Shown: positions 8,803-17,340 of the stretch, in pieces
How the letters are laid out: each line of letters opens with the position of its first letter
Position numbering within the stretch: the stretch's first letter is position 1
Origin: Flagellimonas zhangzhouensis
Lineage (GTDB): Bacteria; Bacteroidota; Bacteroidia; Flavobacteriales; Flavobacteriaceae
Direction: 5' to 3'
Assembly: GCF_900102925.1 (NCBI RefSeq)
Contig: NZ_FNKI01000001.1
Location: 1,178,001 to 1,242,000 of the forward strand
Length of the DNA: 64,000 bases
The notes under the pieces: generated by a model
Told to the model about the DNA's origin: nothing
The model's input: the letters and a program-made list of their open reading frames with translations, nothing else
Database searches by the model: none
Translations under genes and position numbers: made by a program

Positions 8803-9543
8803 TCAATCATCTTTATCGTTATCCATTATAAAGTTAATGGGGATGCTGTATTTTACACTTACAGTTTTACCTCTTTGTTCCCCTGGTTTTACTTTAGGTA
8901 AGGAAGCGATAATACGTTCAGCTTCAGTTTCCAAAAGTTTGTCGGGGCCTCTTTTTTGAATTCCCGTTACTCGACCTTGGTTATCGATCACAAATTGAAC
9001 ATAAACCCGCCCAGTAATGTGCATTTCCAATGCGGTTGGAGGATACTTAAAGTTGTTTTTAATATGCTCTTGCACTTTTTGGTTAAAGCATGCTTTTCGA
9101 TCTGCTTGACTTGTCAAGTCTTCACAACCTGGGAAAACAGGAACATTTTCGATAACTGCAAAAGGAACAACTATATTTTCCTCTACTTCTTCCACGACCA
9201 CATCGTCTATAGAAACAACAGCATCTTCAATATAGGTTTCTTGGCTGCTCTCTGTACTTTGGATTACGGTTTCTTCCACTTCAACCACATCTTCCACAAT
9301 TTCAATTACCTCTGGGGCAGATGGTGGAGGAGGAGGTGGAGGGGTTTTTATCATTTCAGTGATGGGAACTTCTTCCTTAAGATCATCGGTCAATTGAACA
9401 ACTTCTGAAACTTTGGTCTCCTTCTCATAGAACTTTACTTCCAAGGATTGCCATGTTACAAACAATACGGAAGTAAGGCCTATCATGAAATAAAGACTGC
9501 TATTGCGTCCTATTTCGGCGTTTGGGTTCTTTTTAGGTTTCAT
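8803..9543 (-). CDS. tonB: Energy transducer TonB
   Basis: A 246-residue inner-membrane-anchored transducer carrying proton-motive energy to outer-membrane receptors. One N-terminal helix (about 17-37), a proline run near residue 68, an acidic Val/Glu-rich spacer, and a C-terminal TonB domain with FKYPPTALE and the GRVYVQFVID strand. It is transcribed alone, with an FNR-type site and -7 box just upstream, and no exbB/exbD is beside it. The ExbB/ExbD-type genes of this window lie 24 kb away. Confidence 0.93.
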   Translation of the reverse strand: MKPKKNPNAEIGRNSSLYFMIGLTSVLFVTWQSLEVKFYEKETKVSEVVQLTDDLKEEVPITEMIKTPPPPPPPSAPEVIEIVEDVVEVEETVIQSTESSQETYIEDAVVSIDDVVVEEVEENIVVPFAVIENVPVFPGCEDLTSQADRKACFNQKVQEHIKNNFKYPPTALEMHITGRVYVQFVIDNQGRVTGIQKRGPDKLLETEAERIIASLPKVKPGEQRGKTVSVKYSIPINFIMDNDKDD

Positions 9544-9565
9544 GACTTCTTGTATTTATATATGA

Positions 9566-9608
9566 TAAAGGTAGAAGACCATGGTTTTAAAAAATATGAT
9601 AAAAATCA
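9566..9608 (-). promoter_or_regulatory. FNR/CRP-type activator site and -7 box for tonB
   Basis: TGATAAAAATCA at 9597-9608 (TGAT-N4-ATCA) with a minus-strand -7-like box TACCTTTA at 9573-9566. The centre-to-box distance is again 29.5 bp. The expected start near 9562 leaves about 19 bases before the ATG. Confidence 0.72.
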
Positions 9609-9653
9609 GGTTTAAAAGTTGGCTTAAATTACCAAATTGATAAAATACAACCC

Positions 9654-10370
9654 TTAATTTGATTGAAGTGCTAAATCCTGGTTTTTGGTAAGATCGATGG
9701 TAAAACTCAATCCAAACAAAATCATGTGCTCCTGTCTATTGGAGAATTTTCGATTAAAATAGCCTGTTTCAACTTTTAAATGGTTATTGATTTTTTGGCC
9801 TATTCCAACAAACAATCGGTTTTGGTTAAAGACATCTCCTTTTAGATTGAGGAATAGCTCGTTGTAGGTTTTAAAATATAAACTTTCTGAAATGGGAGTT
9901 ACATATTGCAGTCGGTAACGGAATCTGTTGTTCTCCTTAGGATCTTCATCTGTGATCAACCTGCGATTTTCCATTCGAAATCGTTGAAGGATGAGGTCCT
10001 TTTTAAAATTGGATTTTAAGGTGTAGGAACCATACAGCCAAAATTGGGTTGAATTTTTCGAATCATAAAGGTCGGAATAGGAGGTCGAGTTTAAAAATGC
10101 AACGCCACCCTCAACGGAACTGGCCGAACTTATTTTATAAGAAACTCCAGAACTCACAAATCCGAAGGCATATTTATCCATTAAATCGTGGTACCTCAAG
10201 ATGCCAACAGTAGGAATACTCCAAGCTTCATGGATTTTGGTAGTGCCACAAAACATCCACCAAGAGCCATATTCGTTTTCTGCTGAATTTTGGGCATGAA
10301 GGGGAGTGAGGGAGGAAATTGAGAAAATTAGGCAACAAAGTAATCTAGGGCCATACTTTGCAAACTCCAT
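9654..10370 (-). CDS. DUF2490 family outer-membrane protein
   Basis: A 238-residue protein with a signal peptide (cleavage near residue 26 after LHAQ) and alternating beta strands, as in the DUF2490 family of predicted small outer-membrane barrels of Bacteroidota. Typical marks are the early ENEYGSWWMF, the central RFRMENR and RFRYRLQY strands, and the terminal beta segments. The function of the family is not established. An FNR-type palindrome lies about 60 bp upstream, suggesting expression together with hemN and tonB. Confidence 0.82.
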   Translation of the reverse strand: MEFAKYGPRLLCCLIFSISSLTPLHAQNSAENEYGSWWMFCGTTKIHEAWSIPTVGILRYHDLMDKYAFGFVSSGVSYKISSASSVEGGVAFLNSTSYSDLYDSKNSTQFWLYGSYTLKSNFKKDLILQRFRMENRRLITDEDPKENNRFRYRLQYVTPISESLYFKTYNELFLNLKGDVFNQNRLFVGIGQKINNHLKVETGYFNRKFSNRQEHMILFGLSFTIDLTKNQDLALQSN

Positions 10371-10398
10371 AATCTACTATTTTGGGATTGCTGGAGTA

Positions 10399-10442
10399 CA
10401 AAGTTTTCTTATAAATAAGGCCTTATTGTATGATGTTTATCA
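10399..10442 (-). promoter_or_regulatory. Candidate FNR/CRP-type site upstream of the DUF2490 gene
   Basis: TGATGTTTATCA at 10431-10442, extended to ATGAT-N4-ATCAT. The best -7 candidate on the minus strand is AAACTTTG at 10406-10399, one mismatch from TAnnTTTG and one base further away than in the other five promoters. Weaker than the others. Confidence 0.5.
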
Positions 10443-10465
10443 TGAACTGAAAAAAAGTGTTGTTT

Positions 10466-11428
10466 TTACGCTTTTTTCTGCTGTTCCCAGATCAAGGCTG
10501 CAGCTCCACAAATGGCCGCATCTTTACCGTGCATCCCAGAATGGATTATCTTCACTTTTCCTTTATAAACGTCAAGTAAGAATCCATTAAAATATTTTTC
10601 CAATGGATCCATGATCCATTTTCCACTATTGGTAAGTCCCCCCATAAGAATAAAAGCTTCGGGTTGGGTAAATGCGGTAAAATTCGCCAGGGCCAGGGCC
10701 ATTATTCGTGCTGTGTAATCAAATGCTTTTAAGGCTATTTCATCACCTTCCTCTGCGGCTTGAGTAATGTCTTCTCCATGAAGGTCGTTGTAGGCGATAT
10801 CCCTGAATCTACTTTCCACCAAATATTTGCTTTGCATAAACATAATGGTACGCTTTAATCCTGTGGCCGAAACATAGGCTTCAAGTCCACCTCGAACTCC
10901 CAAACCAGTTAGTCGTCCATCACCAATGGTCATGTCCACGTGTCCCAATTCACCTGCAAAACCATCATAACCATCAATCAATCTGCCGTTGGCAACAATG
11001 CCAGCACCAAATCCAGTTCCGAGGGTAATCACGATAAAATCGGTCATGTTTTTGGCCTCACCGAACAACATTTCACCCAAAGCGGCCGCACTGGCATCGT
11101 TCATAATACGAATGGGCATTGGCATCCGCTCTTTTAGTTTTTCCACCAGAGGAACGCTGCCTTTCCAAACCAAATTACTGGCTCTTTCAATAGTGCCATT
11201 TTTACTGGATGCATTTGGAGCACCGATACCACATCCAATTATATTGACCTCTTTACCCAATTGTTCAATAAGTTCATCGGCCGTGGATTTGATTTTGTCT
11301 AGATATTCATTCAGATTCGGGTATTCCCGTGTTCTAAAAAATGTTTTTTCATGGCAATGTCCTGTTTCATCAACTAAACCTATTTTGGTTTTGGTGCCAC
11401 CTATATCTACTCCAATTACTAAATCCAT
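10466..11428 (-). CDS. ROK family sugar kinase (glucokinase-like)
   Basis: A 320-residue ROK protein with the ATP-binding DIGGTKTKIG start (residues 7-16), NDASAAALGE, and LGTGFGAGIV. It probably phosphorylates glucose or a related hexose, feeding the phosphofructokinase nearby. The usual ROK zinc motif CxCGxxGC is absent: the matching segment reads GLGVRGGLEAY, although the GELGHV histidine is kept. The start is the ATG preceding DLVIGVD. It is divergent from the usp-pckA-pfk operon, and no convincing promoter box was seen for it. Confidence 0.92.
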   Translation of the reverse strand: MDLVIGVDIGGTKTKIGLVDETGHCHEKTFFRTREYPNLNEYLDKIKSTADELIEQLGKEVNIIGCGIGAPNASSKNGTIERASNLVWKGSVPLVEKLKERMPMPIRIMNDASAAALGEMLFGEAKNMTDFIVITLGTGFGAGIVANGRLIDGYDGFAGELGHVDMTIGDGRLTGLGVRGGLEAYVSATGLKRTIMFMQSKYLVESRFRDIAYNDLHGEDITQAAEEGDEIALKAFDYTARIMALALANFTAFTQPEAFILMGGLTNSGKWIMDPLEKYFNGFLLDVYKGKVKIIHSGMHGKDAAICGAAALIWEQQKKA

Positions 11429-11546
11429 ATAAAATCTACTGTTATTTTAGGGTTTTTAAATATAACCATAATGGTTTCAAAAAAATAACTTAGGATACTT
11501 TTCTAAAGCTTGAATTTTTGTTAATATCAAGGTAAAGTTATAAACC

Positions 11547-11589
11547 TGACTTCCGTCATGTTTTAGATGGTAGGGCGGTTCTAATTTTG
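11547..11589 (+). promoter_or_regulatory. FNR/CRP-type activator site and -7 box for the usp-permease-pckA-pfk operon
   Basis: TGACTTCCGTCA at 11547-11558 (TGAC-N4-GTCA) followed by a consensus -7 box TAATTTTG at 11582-11589. The centre-to-box distance is 29.5 bp. The expected start is near 11593, about 30 bases before the usp ATG. Confidence 0.78.
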
Positions 11590-11623
11590 AAAGTGAAAAA
11601 GCAAACAATTAAAAGTTTTAGGT

Positions 11624-12415
11624 ATGAGCAGTTTAAATAAATTATTAATCCCCTTTGATTTTTCTGAAGCTTCGGTCAACGCACTGGAGTATGTGGTCAA
11701 TTTTGTCGGAACTGAAAGTTCCACAGAAATTTTGGCCCTTTATGTTAGCACAATGCCCTTGAGCGAATCCGATGAAGAGGGTTTGAAAAAAGATTTTTCC
11801 AAAACCGTCGAAGCTTTTGGAGTACGATTGAAAGTAGTACCTGTATTGACTACTAAAGTAGGTAAGGTAATACCAACCATTTTGGCTACCCAAGCAGAAA
11901 CAAAAGCAGACATGATCATGATGGGCACCATGGGTGACAAAATCACTGATGAAGCCATTACAAATACCTCAAAATTAGTCGTTGAAGCCAATTGCCCTGT
12001 AATTTCAATTCCTTATGGAACCGAGGTTAAGACTCCTGAGCGAATTGCTTTGGTTTTGGGTGGTGAGAAAATTGAGGATAAACATACACTCGAAATGCTT
12101 TTGGTGTTGAGCAGAACCTTTAATGCAAAGGTGCACGTGCTTACCATTTATAAAGAATCCATTTACGATGAAAATGCGATTAAAGAATCCAACGAGAATT
12201 TGTTGGAGTATTACTTGGAGCATTTTTATGTAGATCATGTTTTCAAAAAAAGCGACGATGTAGAGGAAGGAATTTTAACCTACATCAAAGAAAAGGAAAT
12301 CGACCTTTTAACCATATTGCCAAGAAACCATGCAGAAATGAGTACCCCATCCGAGGGCAGATTGACCATGCTGTTGACCCTGCACTCCGAGGTTCCTGTT
12401 TTGGCCTTGGATTAA
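11624..12415 (+). CDS. Universal stress protein, degenerate tandem Usp domains
   Basis: A 263-residue protein with two Usp-fold halves (about 1-125 and 135-263). The nucleotide signature G-x2-G-x9-G-S/T is not preserved: the first half reads MGTMGDKITDEA and the second has LPRNHAEMS. It is therefore likely a non-ATP-binding Usp with a signalling or partner-binding role. It leads an operon with a permease, PEP carboxykinase and phosphofructokinase, with 17 bp to the next gene. Confidence 0.9.
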   Translation: MSSLNKLLIPFDFSEASVNALEYVVNFVGTESSTEILALYVSTMPLSESDEEGLKKDFSKTVEAFGVRLKVVPVLTTKVGKVIPTILATQAETKADMIMMGTMGDKITDEAITNTSKLVVEANCPVISIPYGTEVKTPERIALVLGGEKIEDKHTLEMLLVLSRTFNAKVHVLTIYKESIYDENAIKESNENLLEYYLEHFYVDHVFKKSDDVEEGILTYIKEKEIDLLTILPRNHAEMSTPSEGRLTMLLTLHSEVPVLALD

Positions 12416-12432
12416 TACCATAATCACACAGA

Positions 12433-14268
12433 ATGATTGCACTCCTGATTATTTTAGGAATCACTATTGTATTGTTTGTATGGGGAAAATTCCCGCCCGA
12501 TGTGGTAGCCCTGATGGCCATGCTGGCACTTTTTCTAACTGGAGTGTTGAACCTAACCGAAACCCTATCAGGTTTTAGTAATCCAACGGTGATTATGATT
12601 GCGGCCTTGTTCATTATTGGAGAAGGGCTTTCAAGAACAGGTTGGACGGCCATGGCGGGACAAATGTTCGTGAAATGGGCCCACAAAAGTGTTGCAAGGC
12701 TCATGGTGATTGTTTCGTCAGGATCAAGTTTGCTGTCTGGATTTGTGAGCAATACGGGAACAGTGGCAGCTATGCTACCTGTAGTAGTTACAGCAGCTTG
12801 GAGTGCAGGTACATTCCCTTCCAAATTGCTGATTCCCGTTGCATTCGGATCCAATACGGGCGGATTATTGACCCTGACAGGTACACCTCCAAACATTATT
12901 GTGAGCAATGCATTGGTTGAAAATGGCATTGAAGGATTTTCGTTCTTTGAATTTGGACTGATTGGATTACCATTATTGATTATTTCAATTCTCTATTTTA
13001 GGTATGTGGGGTATAAATTGTTGCCAAGTCATAGAACCGATAATAAGCCCATTGCAATAGACCAAGAATTACATAAATGGGTGGAGAATTACAGTATTGG
13101 AGATAATATGTATCGCCTTCGTATCCGATCTATGTCGCAATTGATCAATACTAAAATTGGAGATTGGAATTTTGAGGAAAACCATAAGGTTTCCGTTATG
13201 AGGTTAAAACGTAGACATCCAAATAAATTAAAAAGAGTGCCCCAATTTGTGGAAATGCCAGGGTTGGATACCGAAATGCGCTATCACGATATCATCACTG
13301 TGAAAGGGGAACCAGAAGATGTAGATAAATTGGTGTTGAAATTTCATTTAGGGTTTATCACGTGGAAACCTGAGAATGATAACCTCAAAAAAGAACTGAT
13401 CAACCAAGAGGTAGGTATGGCCGAAATGTTGATAACCCCAAACTCTGTCTTTGTGGGAAAAACCATTCCACTTGGGCACCACCTACAACAAGCAGGGGTA
13501 CAATTATTGGCAGTTAGCCGCGACAATGTTCCGCTAACAGGAAAAATAAGAATCAAGGCAGGGGATGCCTTTGTGATTCGAGGACGATGGGAAAACATCA
13601 TTGCCCTAAAATCCGTGTATGAGAATTTGGTAATTTCAGGTAGTCCCGAAGCTTTAGCTAAAAATGTGGACGAACTTACCCCAAGAAGCTATATCGCTTT
13701 AGGTACGCTGATATTAATGATTCTATTGTTGGTATTTAAAGTGATGCCAGGTGCGATTGCCGCTTTGGTTTGTGCAGGAATTATGATGTTAACAGGGTGC
13801 GTACCCATTAGCAAAGCCTATAAAGGAATCAGTTGGACGAGTGTGGTGATGATTGCAGCAATGATTCCGATGGGTGTGGCCTTGGATAAAACAGGGGTGG
13901 CCCAAATGGCCGCAACCAGTTTGGTGGATACATTGGGGTCTATTCACCCCGTGGCATTGCTGGCAGGAGTATTTTTGCTCACCGCAGCATTGAGTCAAAC
14001 CATAAATAATTCAGCAACAGCTGTGTTAATGGCCCCAATTGCCATTATGGCTTCCATGACGCTGGGAGTATCACCCAAACCATTTATGATGGCGGTAGCT
14101 ATTAGTGCATCTACTGCATTTTTAACCCCTGTGGGTACAACTACAAACGCCATGGTAATGTCGGCAGGGGGATATAAGTTTTTGGACTACCTAAAGGTAG
14201 GTGGCCCATTGTTACTATTGTTTTTTATCGCAACACTGATTTTGGTTCCATGGATTTGGAACTTCTAA
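12433..14268 (+). CDS. SLC13-type permease with two central TrkA-C (RCK-C) domains
   Basis: A 611-residue SLC13/DASS-like transporter. N-terminal and C-terminal membrane bundles (about 1-195 and 425-611) flank two soluble TrkA-C-like domains (about 215-300 and 320-405). Both halves have paired Asn/Thr-Pro motifs (SNTGTVAAMLP and LTGTPPNII; NNSATAVLMAPI and LTPVGTTTNAMV) typical of the family. Likely substrates are anions such as dicarboxylates or sulfate, and the TrkA-C domains suggest ligand control. Operon membership with pckA favours C4-dicarboxylate transport, but this is inference. Confidence 0.88.
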   Translation: MIALLIILGITIVLFVWGKFPPDVVALMAMLALFLTGVLNLTETLSGFSNPTVIMIAALFIIGEGLSRTGWTAMAGQMFVKWAHKSVARLMVIVSSGSSLLSGFVSNTGTVAAMLPVVVTAAWSAGTFPSKLLIPVAFGSNTGGLLTLTGTPPNIIVSNALVENGIEGFSFFEFGLIGLPLLIISILYFRYVGYKLLPSHRTDNKPIAIDQELHKWVENYSIGDNMYRLRIRSMSQLINTKIGDWNFEENHKVSVMRLKRRHPNKLKRVPQFVEMPGLDTEMRYHDIITVKGEPEDVDKLVLKFHLGFITWKPENDNLKKELINQEVGMAEMLITPNSVFVGKTIPLGHHLQQAGVQLLAVSRDNVPLTGKIRIKAGDAFVIRGRWENIIALKSVYENLVISGSPEALAKNVDELTPRSYIALGTLILMILLLVFKVMPGAIAALVCAGIMMLTGCVPISKAYKGISWTSVVMIAAMIPMGVALDKTGVAQMAATSLVDTLGSIHPVALLAGVFLLTAALSQTINNSATAVLMAPIAIMASMTLGVSPKPFMMAVAISASTAFLTPVGTTTNAMVMSAGGYKFLDYLKVGGPLLLLFFIATLILVPWIWNF

Positions 14269-14284
14269 TATAAAAACTATTGAT

Positions 14285-15925
14285 ATGGACACTACAAACA
14301 CAATCGATATGAACACAACCACAGACCTAAGTAAGTACGGATTAAAAGATGTAAATGCACACTGGAATTTATCTCCAGAAACGCTACAGGAAATTACATT
14401 GGAAAAAGGAATGGGCGTAGAGACCGAAAATGGTACGCTTTGCGTGAATACAGGTAAGTTTACAGGTAGATCGCCCAAAGACCGTTTTTTGGTGAAAGAT
14501 GATTACACCAAGGATAAAATATGGTGGGGAAGAATCAATAAGCCAATTTCTCCAGAAAATTTTGATAAACTTTATGATGAAGTGGCAAACTATCTTTCTG
14601 GAAAAGAGATATATGTTAGGGATGCCGCTGTATGTGCCGATCCGCAATATCAAATGAATGTGCGCACTGTGACCGAATATCCATGGTCCAATTACTTCAT
14701 CAAAAATATGTTCTTGAGACTTGATGAAAGCGAGTTGGAAAACTTTGAAGAAGAATGGTTGGTACTTTGTGCGCCAGGTTATGAAGCGCCGAATCCATCC
14801 GAATATGGAATTTTGAGCGGGAACTTTTCCATTTTGAACTTTACGAGAAAAGTTGCCTTGGTAGGAGGTTCTGCATATACAGGTGAAATGAAAAAAGGTA
14901 TTTTCTCTGCCTTGAATCTCATATTGCCCACCGAAAAAGAAGTATTGCCAATGCACTGTTCAGCCAATGTTGGAGAAGATGGAGATACTGCTATTTTCTT
15001 TGGATTGTCAGGGACAGGAAAAACAACTCTTTCTGCAGATCCTAACCGTAAATTGATTGGTGACGATGAGCATGGTTGGACCAAGGAAAACAATATTTTC
15101 AACTTTGAAGGAGGATGTTACGCCAAGGTAATAGACCTAACTGAAGAAAAGGAACCAGACATTTATCGCGCTATTCGACCAGGAGCTTTGTTGGAAAACA
15201 TAGTTTTTAAAGAAGGAACCAAGGAGGTGGATTATTTTGATAGCTCCATTACCCAAAATACAAGGGTGAGCTACCCTATCGATCATATCGATAATATTCA
15301 AGTTCCATCCTACGCATCCAACCCAAAGAATATCTTTTTCTTAACTTGTGATGCCTTTGGTGTTTTGCCTCCAGTATCTAAATTAACACCTGGTCAAGCA
15401 GCGTATCACTTTATTTCGGGATATACCGCGAAAGTAGCGGGAACCGAAGCTGGAATTACGGAACCTGTTCCATCGTTCTCGGCTTGTTTTGGTGAACCAT
15501 TTATGCCATTGCACCCAGCTAAATATGCCGAAATGCTAAGCGCAAAAATGACAGAGGCAGGAGTAAACGTTTGGTTGATCAACACAGGTTGGAGTGGAGG
15601 CCCTTATGGTGTGGGATCCAGAATAAAATTGAAATACACACGAGCCATGATTTCTGCCATTTTGGATGGTAAATTGGATGATGTGGATTTTGAAACCCAC
15701 CCAATATTTGGTCTACATATGCCAAAATATTGTCCTGGAGTACCAACTGAAATATTGGACCCAATGAACACCTGGTTACAAAAAGGAGCATATGTGAGCA
15801 AGGCCATTCAATTGGCACATTCGTTCCATATTAACTTTGATAAGTTTGCCAGTGAAGCATCGGATGAGATTATGGAAGGAGGACCGCTAATTGACTCGCA
15901 CCATAGCTTAACAGAACATTTATAA
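14285..15925 (+). CDS. pckA: Phosphoenolpyruvate carboxykinase (ATP)
   Basis: A 546-residue PEP carboxykinase interconverting oxaloacetate plus ATP with PEP, CO2 and ADP. The P-loop GLSGTGKT lies near 240-247, followed by the LIGDDEHGW metal-binding segment near 257-265. Length matches bacterial enzymes. An alternative ATG eight codons later (14309) would remove a non-conserved Thr/Asn-rich tail. In many anaerobes the enzyme runs in the PEP-carboxylating direction to make ATP and fumarate precursors. The FNR-type promoter of this operon fits that use. Confidence 0.96.
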   Translation: MDTTNTIDMNTTTDLSKYGLKDVNAHWNLSPETLQEITLEKGMGVETENGTLCVNTGKFTGRSPKDRFLVKDDYTKDKIWWGRINKPISPENFDKLYDEVANYLSGKEIYVRDAAVCADPQYQMNVRTVTEYPWSNYFIKNMFLRLDESELENFEEEWLVLCAPGYEAPNPSEYGILSGNFSILNFTRKVALVGGSAYTGEMKKGIFSALNLILPTEKEVLPMHCSANVGEDGDTAIFFGLSGTGKTTLSADPNRKLIGDDEHGWTKENNIFNFEGGCYAKVIDLTEEKEPDIYRAIRPGALLENIVFKEGTKEVDYFDSSITQNTRVSYPIDHIDNIQVPSYASNPKNIFFLTCDAFGVLPPVSKLTPGQAAYHFISGYTAKVAGTEAGITEPVPSFSACFGEPFMPLHPAKYAEMLSAKMTEAGVNVWLINTGWSGGPYGVGSRIKLKYTRAMISAILDGKLDDVDFETHPIFGLHMPKYCPGVPTEILDPMNTWLQKGAYVSKAIQLAHSFHINFDKFASEASDEIMEGGPLIDSHHSLTEHL

Positions 15926-15936
15926 GATTGAATTAA

Positions 15937-17259
15937 GTGAGCAATAAGAACAAATTTGATATAGAACATTTGGGTGCGCCCAAATATAAATCACCCATGG
16001 AACTAGGGAAGGAGCCAGGAGACCAATTGTTCGATTTTATCAACGAATCGAATCGATTGGTTTTCGACCTTTCCGTAGATCATTTTCATCATTGTCTATC
16101 AACGGGGGTTCAACCCGATTGTATGGAAATGGCTGGACCACGGGAAGACCTTTTTTTTGATGCCAAGAACGTAACCGCAGCCATAGTTACCTGTGGCGGA
16201 CTTTGTCCAGGAATCAACAATGTGATTCGTGGTGTGGTTATGGCGCTTCATTATTTTTATGGAGTTAAACGGATAATTGGGGTACCCTACGGTTACGAAG
16301 GGCTCAATCCCGAAAAGGGCCATGAATTGGTTGAGTTGACACCCGAAAAGGTAAACAACATACATCAATTCGGAGGGACATTTTTGGGATCTTCAAGAGG
16401 AGGGCAAGATGTTGAGATTATGGTGGATACCCTTGAAGCCAATAATGTGGATATGTTGTTTGCCATTGGTGGAGATGGAACCTTAAAAGGCGTAAATGCC
16501 ATTGGTGAAGAAATAGGAAGGCGTAATGCCAAGATCAGTGTGGTTGGAATTCCAAAGACCATTGACAATGATATAGATCTGATTGATGAATCTTTCGGCT
16601 TTGAAACCGCTTTTGATGTAGCTAGCCCAATTTTAAGAGATGCGCACAATGAGGCAACTGGAGCTTATAACGGAATTTCCATTATTAAATTAATGGGAAG
16701 GGATAGTGGCTTTATTGCCGCATCTGCCGCTTTGGCGATGCCTGTGGTCAATTTTGTTTTGATTCCTGAAATGCATTTTTCATTGGACGGTGAACGTGGC
16801 TTTTTAAAGGCATTGGAACACCGCCTTGAACAGAAAAAGCATGCCGTAATTGTGGTGGCCGAAGGTGCAGGACAGCATTTATTTCAAGAACGGGAAGAAG
16901 TGAAAGATGCATCGGGCAATGTGCAGCATCAAGATATTGGGGTTTTCCTAAAGGAACAGATTTCAGCTTATTTTAAATCCAAGGAAACACCAGTGACCAT
17001 AAAGTACATCGATCCAAGTTATATTGTGAGGTGTGCGCCTGCCAATTCGAGCGATAGTGTGTATTGTAGCCGATTGGCTTATCACGCAGTACATGGAGCA
17101 ATGGCAGGGAAAACTAAGTTTGTAGCTAGTAGAGTGAACAACAAATATGTGTACATTCCAATTTCTGAAGTCACCAAAAAAAGAAAAAAGATAGACTTGG
17201 AAGACGAACTATGGTTCTCAGTGCTGCAAAGTACAGGTCAACCCTTTTTCTTGAGCTAG
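15937..17259 (+). CDS. ATP-dependent 6-phosphofructokinase, plant-like clade
   Basis: A 440-residue phosphofructokinase phosphorylating fructose 6-phosphate. GGLCPGINNVIRG near the start, GGDGT (Gly178-Thr182) and PKTIDND (Pro206-Asp212) are visible, then GRDSGF. Gly181 predicts ATP use, whereas Lys207 is the residue found in pyrophosphate enzymes; the combination is characteristic of the plant ATP-PFK-like branch. The start is GTG, 11 bp after pckA. Last gene of the usp-permease-pckA-pfk operon. Confidence 0.93.
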   Translation: MSNKNKFDIEHLGAPKYKSPMELGKEPGDQLFDFINESNRLVFDLSVDHFHHCLSTGVQPDCMEMAGPREDLFFDAKNVTAAIVTCGGLCPGINNVIRGVVMALHYFYGVKRIIGVPYGYEGLNPEKGHELVELTPEKVNNIHQFGGTFLGSSRGGQDVEIMVDTLEANNVDMLFAIGGDGTLKGVNAIGEEIGRRNAKISVVGIPKTIDNDIDLIDESFGFETAFDVASPILRDAHNEATGAYNGISIIKLMGRDSGFIAASAALAMPVVNFVLIPEMHFSLDGERGFLKALEHRLEQKKHAVIVVAEGAGQHLFQEREEVKDASGNVQHQDIGVFLKEQISAYFKSKETPVTIKYIDPSYIVRCAPANSSDSVYCSRLAYHAVHGAMAGKTKFVASRVNNKYVYIPISEVTKKRKKIDLEDELWFSVLQSTGQPFFLS

Positions 17260-17275
17260 GAATCAGTCTTAAAAC

Positions 17276-17318
17276 TGACAATTGTCATCAAATTTAAGGG
17301 GTGTAGGTTGTAGATTTG
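17276..17318 (+). promoter_or_regulatory. FNR/CRP-type activator site and -7 box for the HPF-like gene
   Basis: Perfect palindrome TGACAATTGTCA at 17276-17287, identical to the hemN site, followed by a consensus -7 box TAGATTTG at 17311-17318. The centre-to-box distance is 29.5 bp. The expected start is near 17322, 18 bases before the ATG. Confidence 0.82.
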
Positions 17319-17340
17319 ATATAGAATCAAAACAATAATT

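Noticed and set aside
14384..14956. 190-residue open frame antisense to pckA
   Set aside because: Shadow frame inside a certain gene, with no domain and unusual composition.
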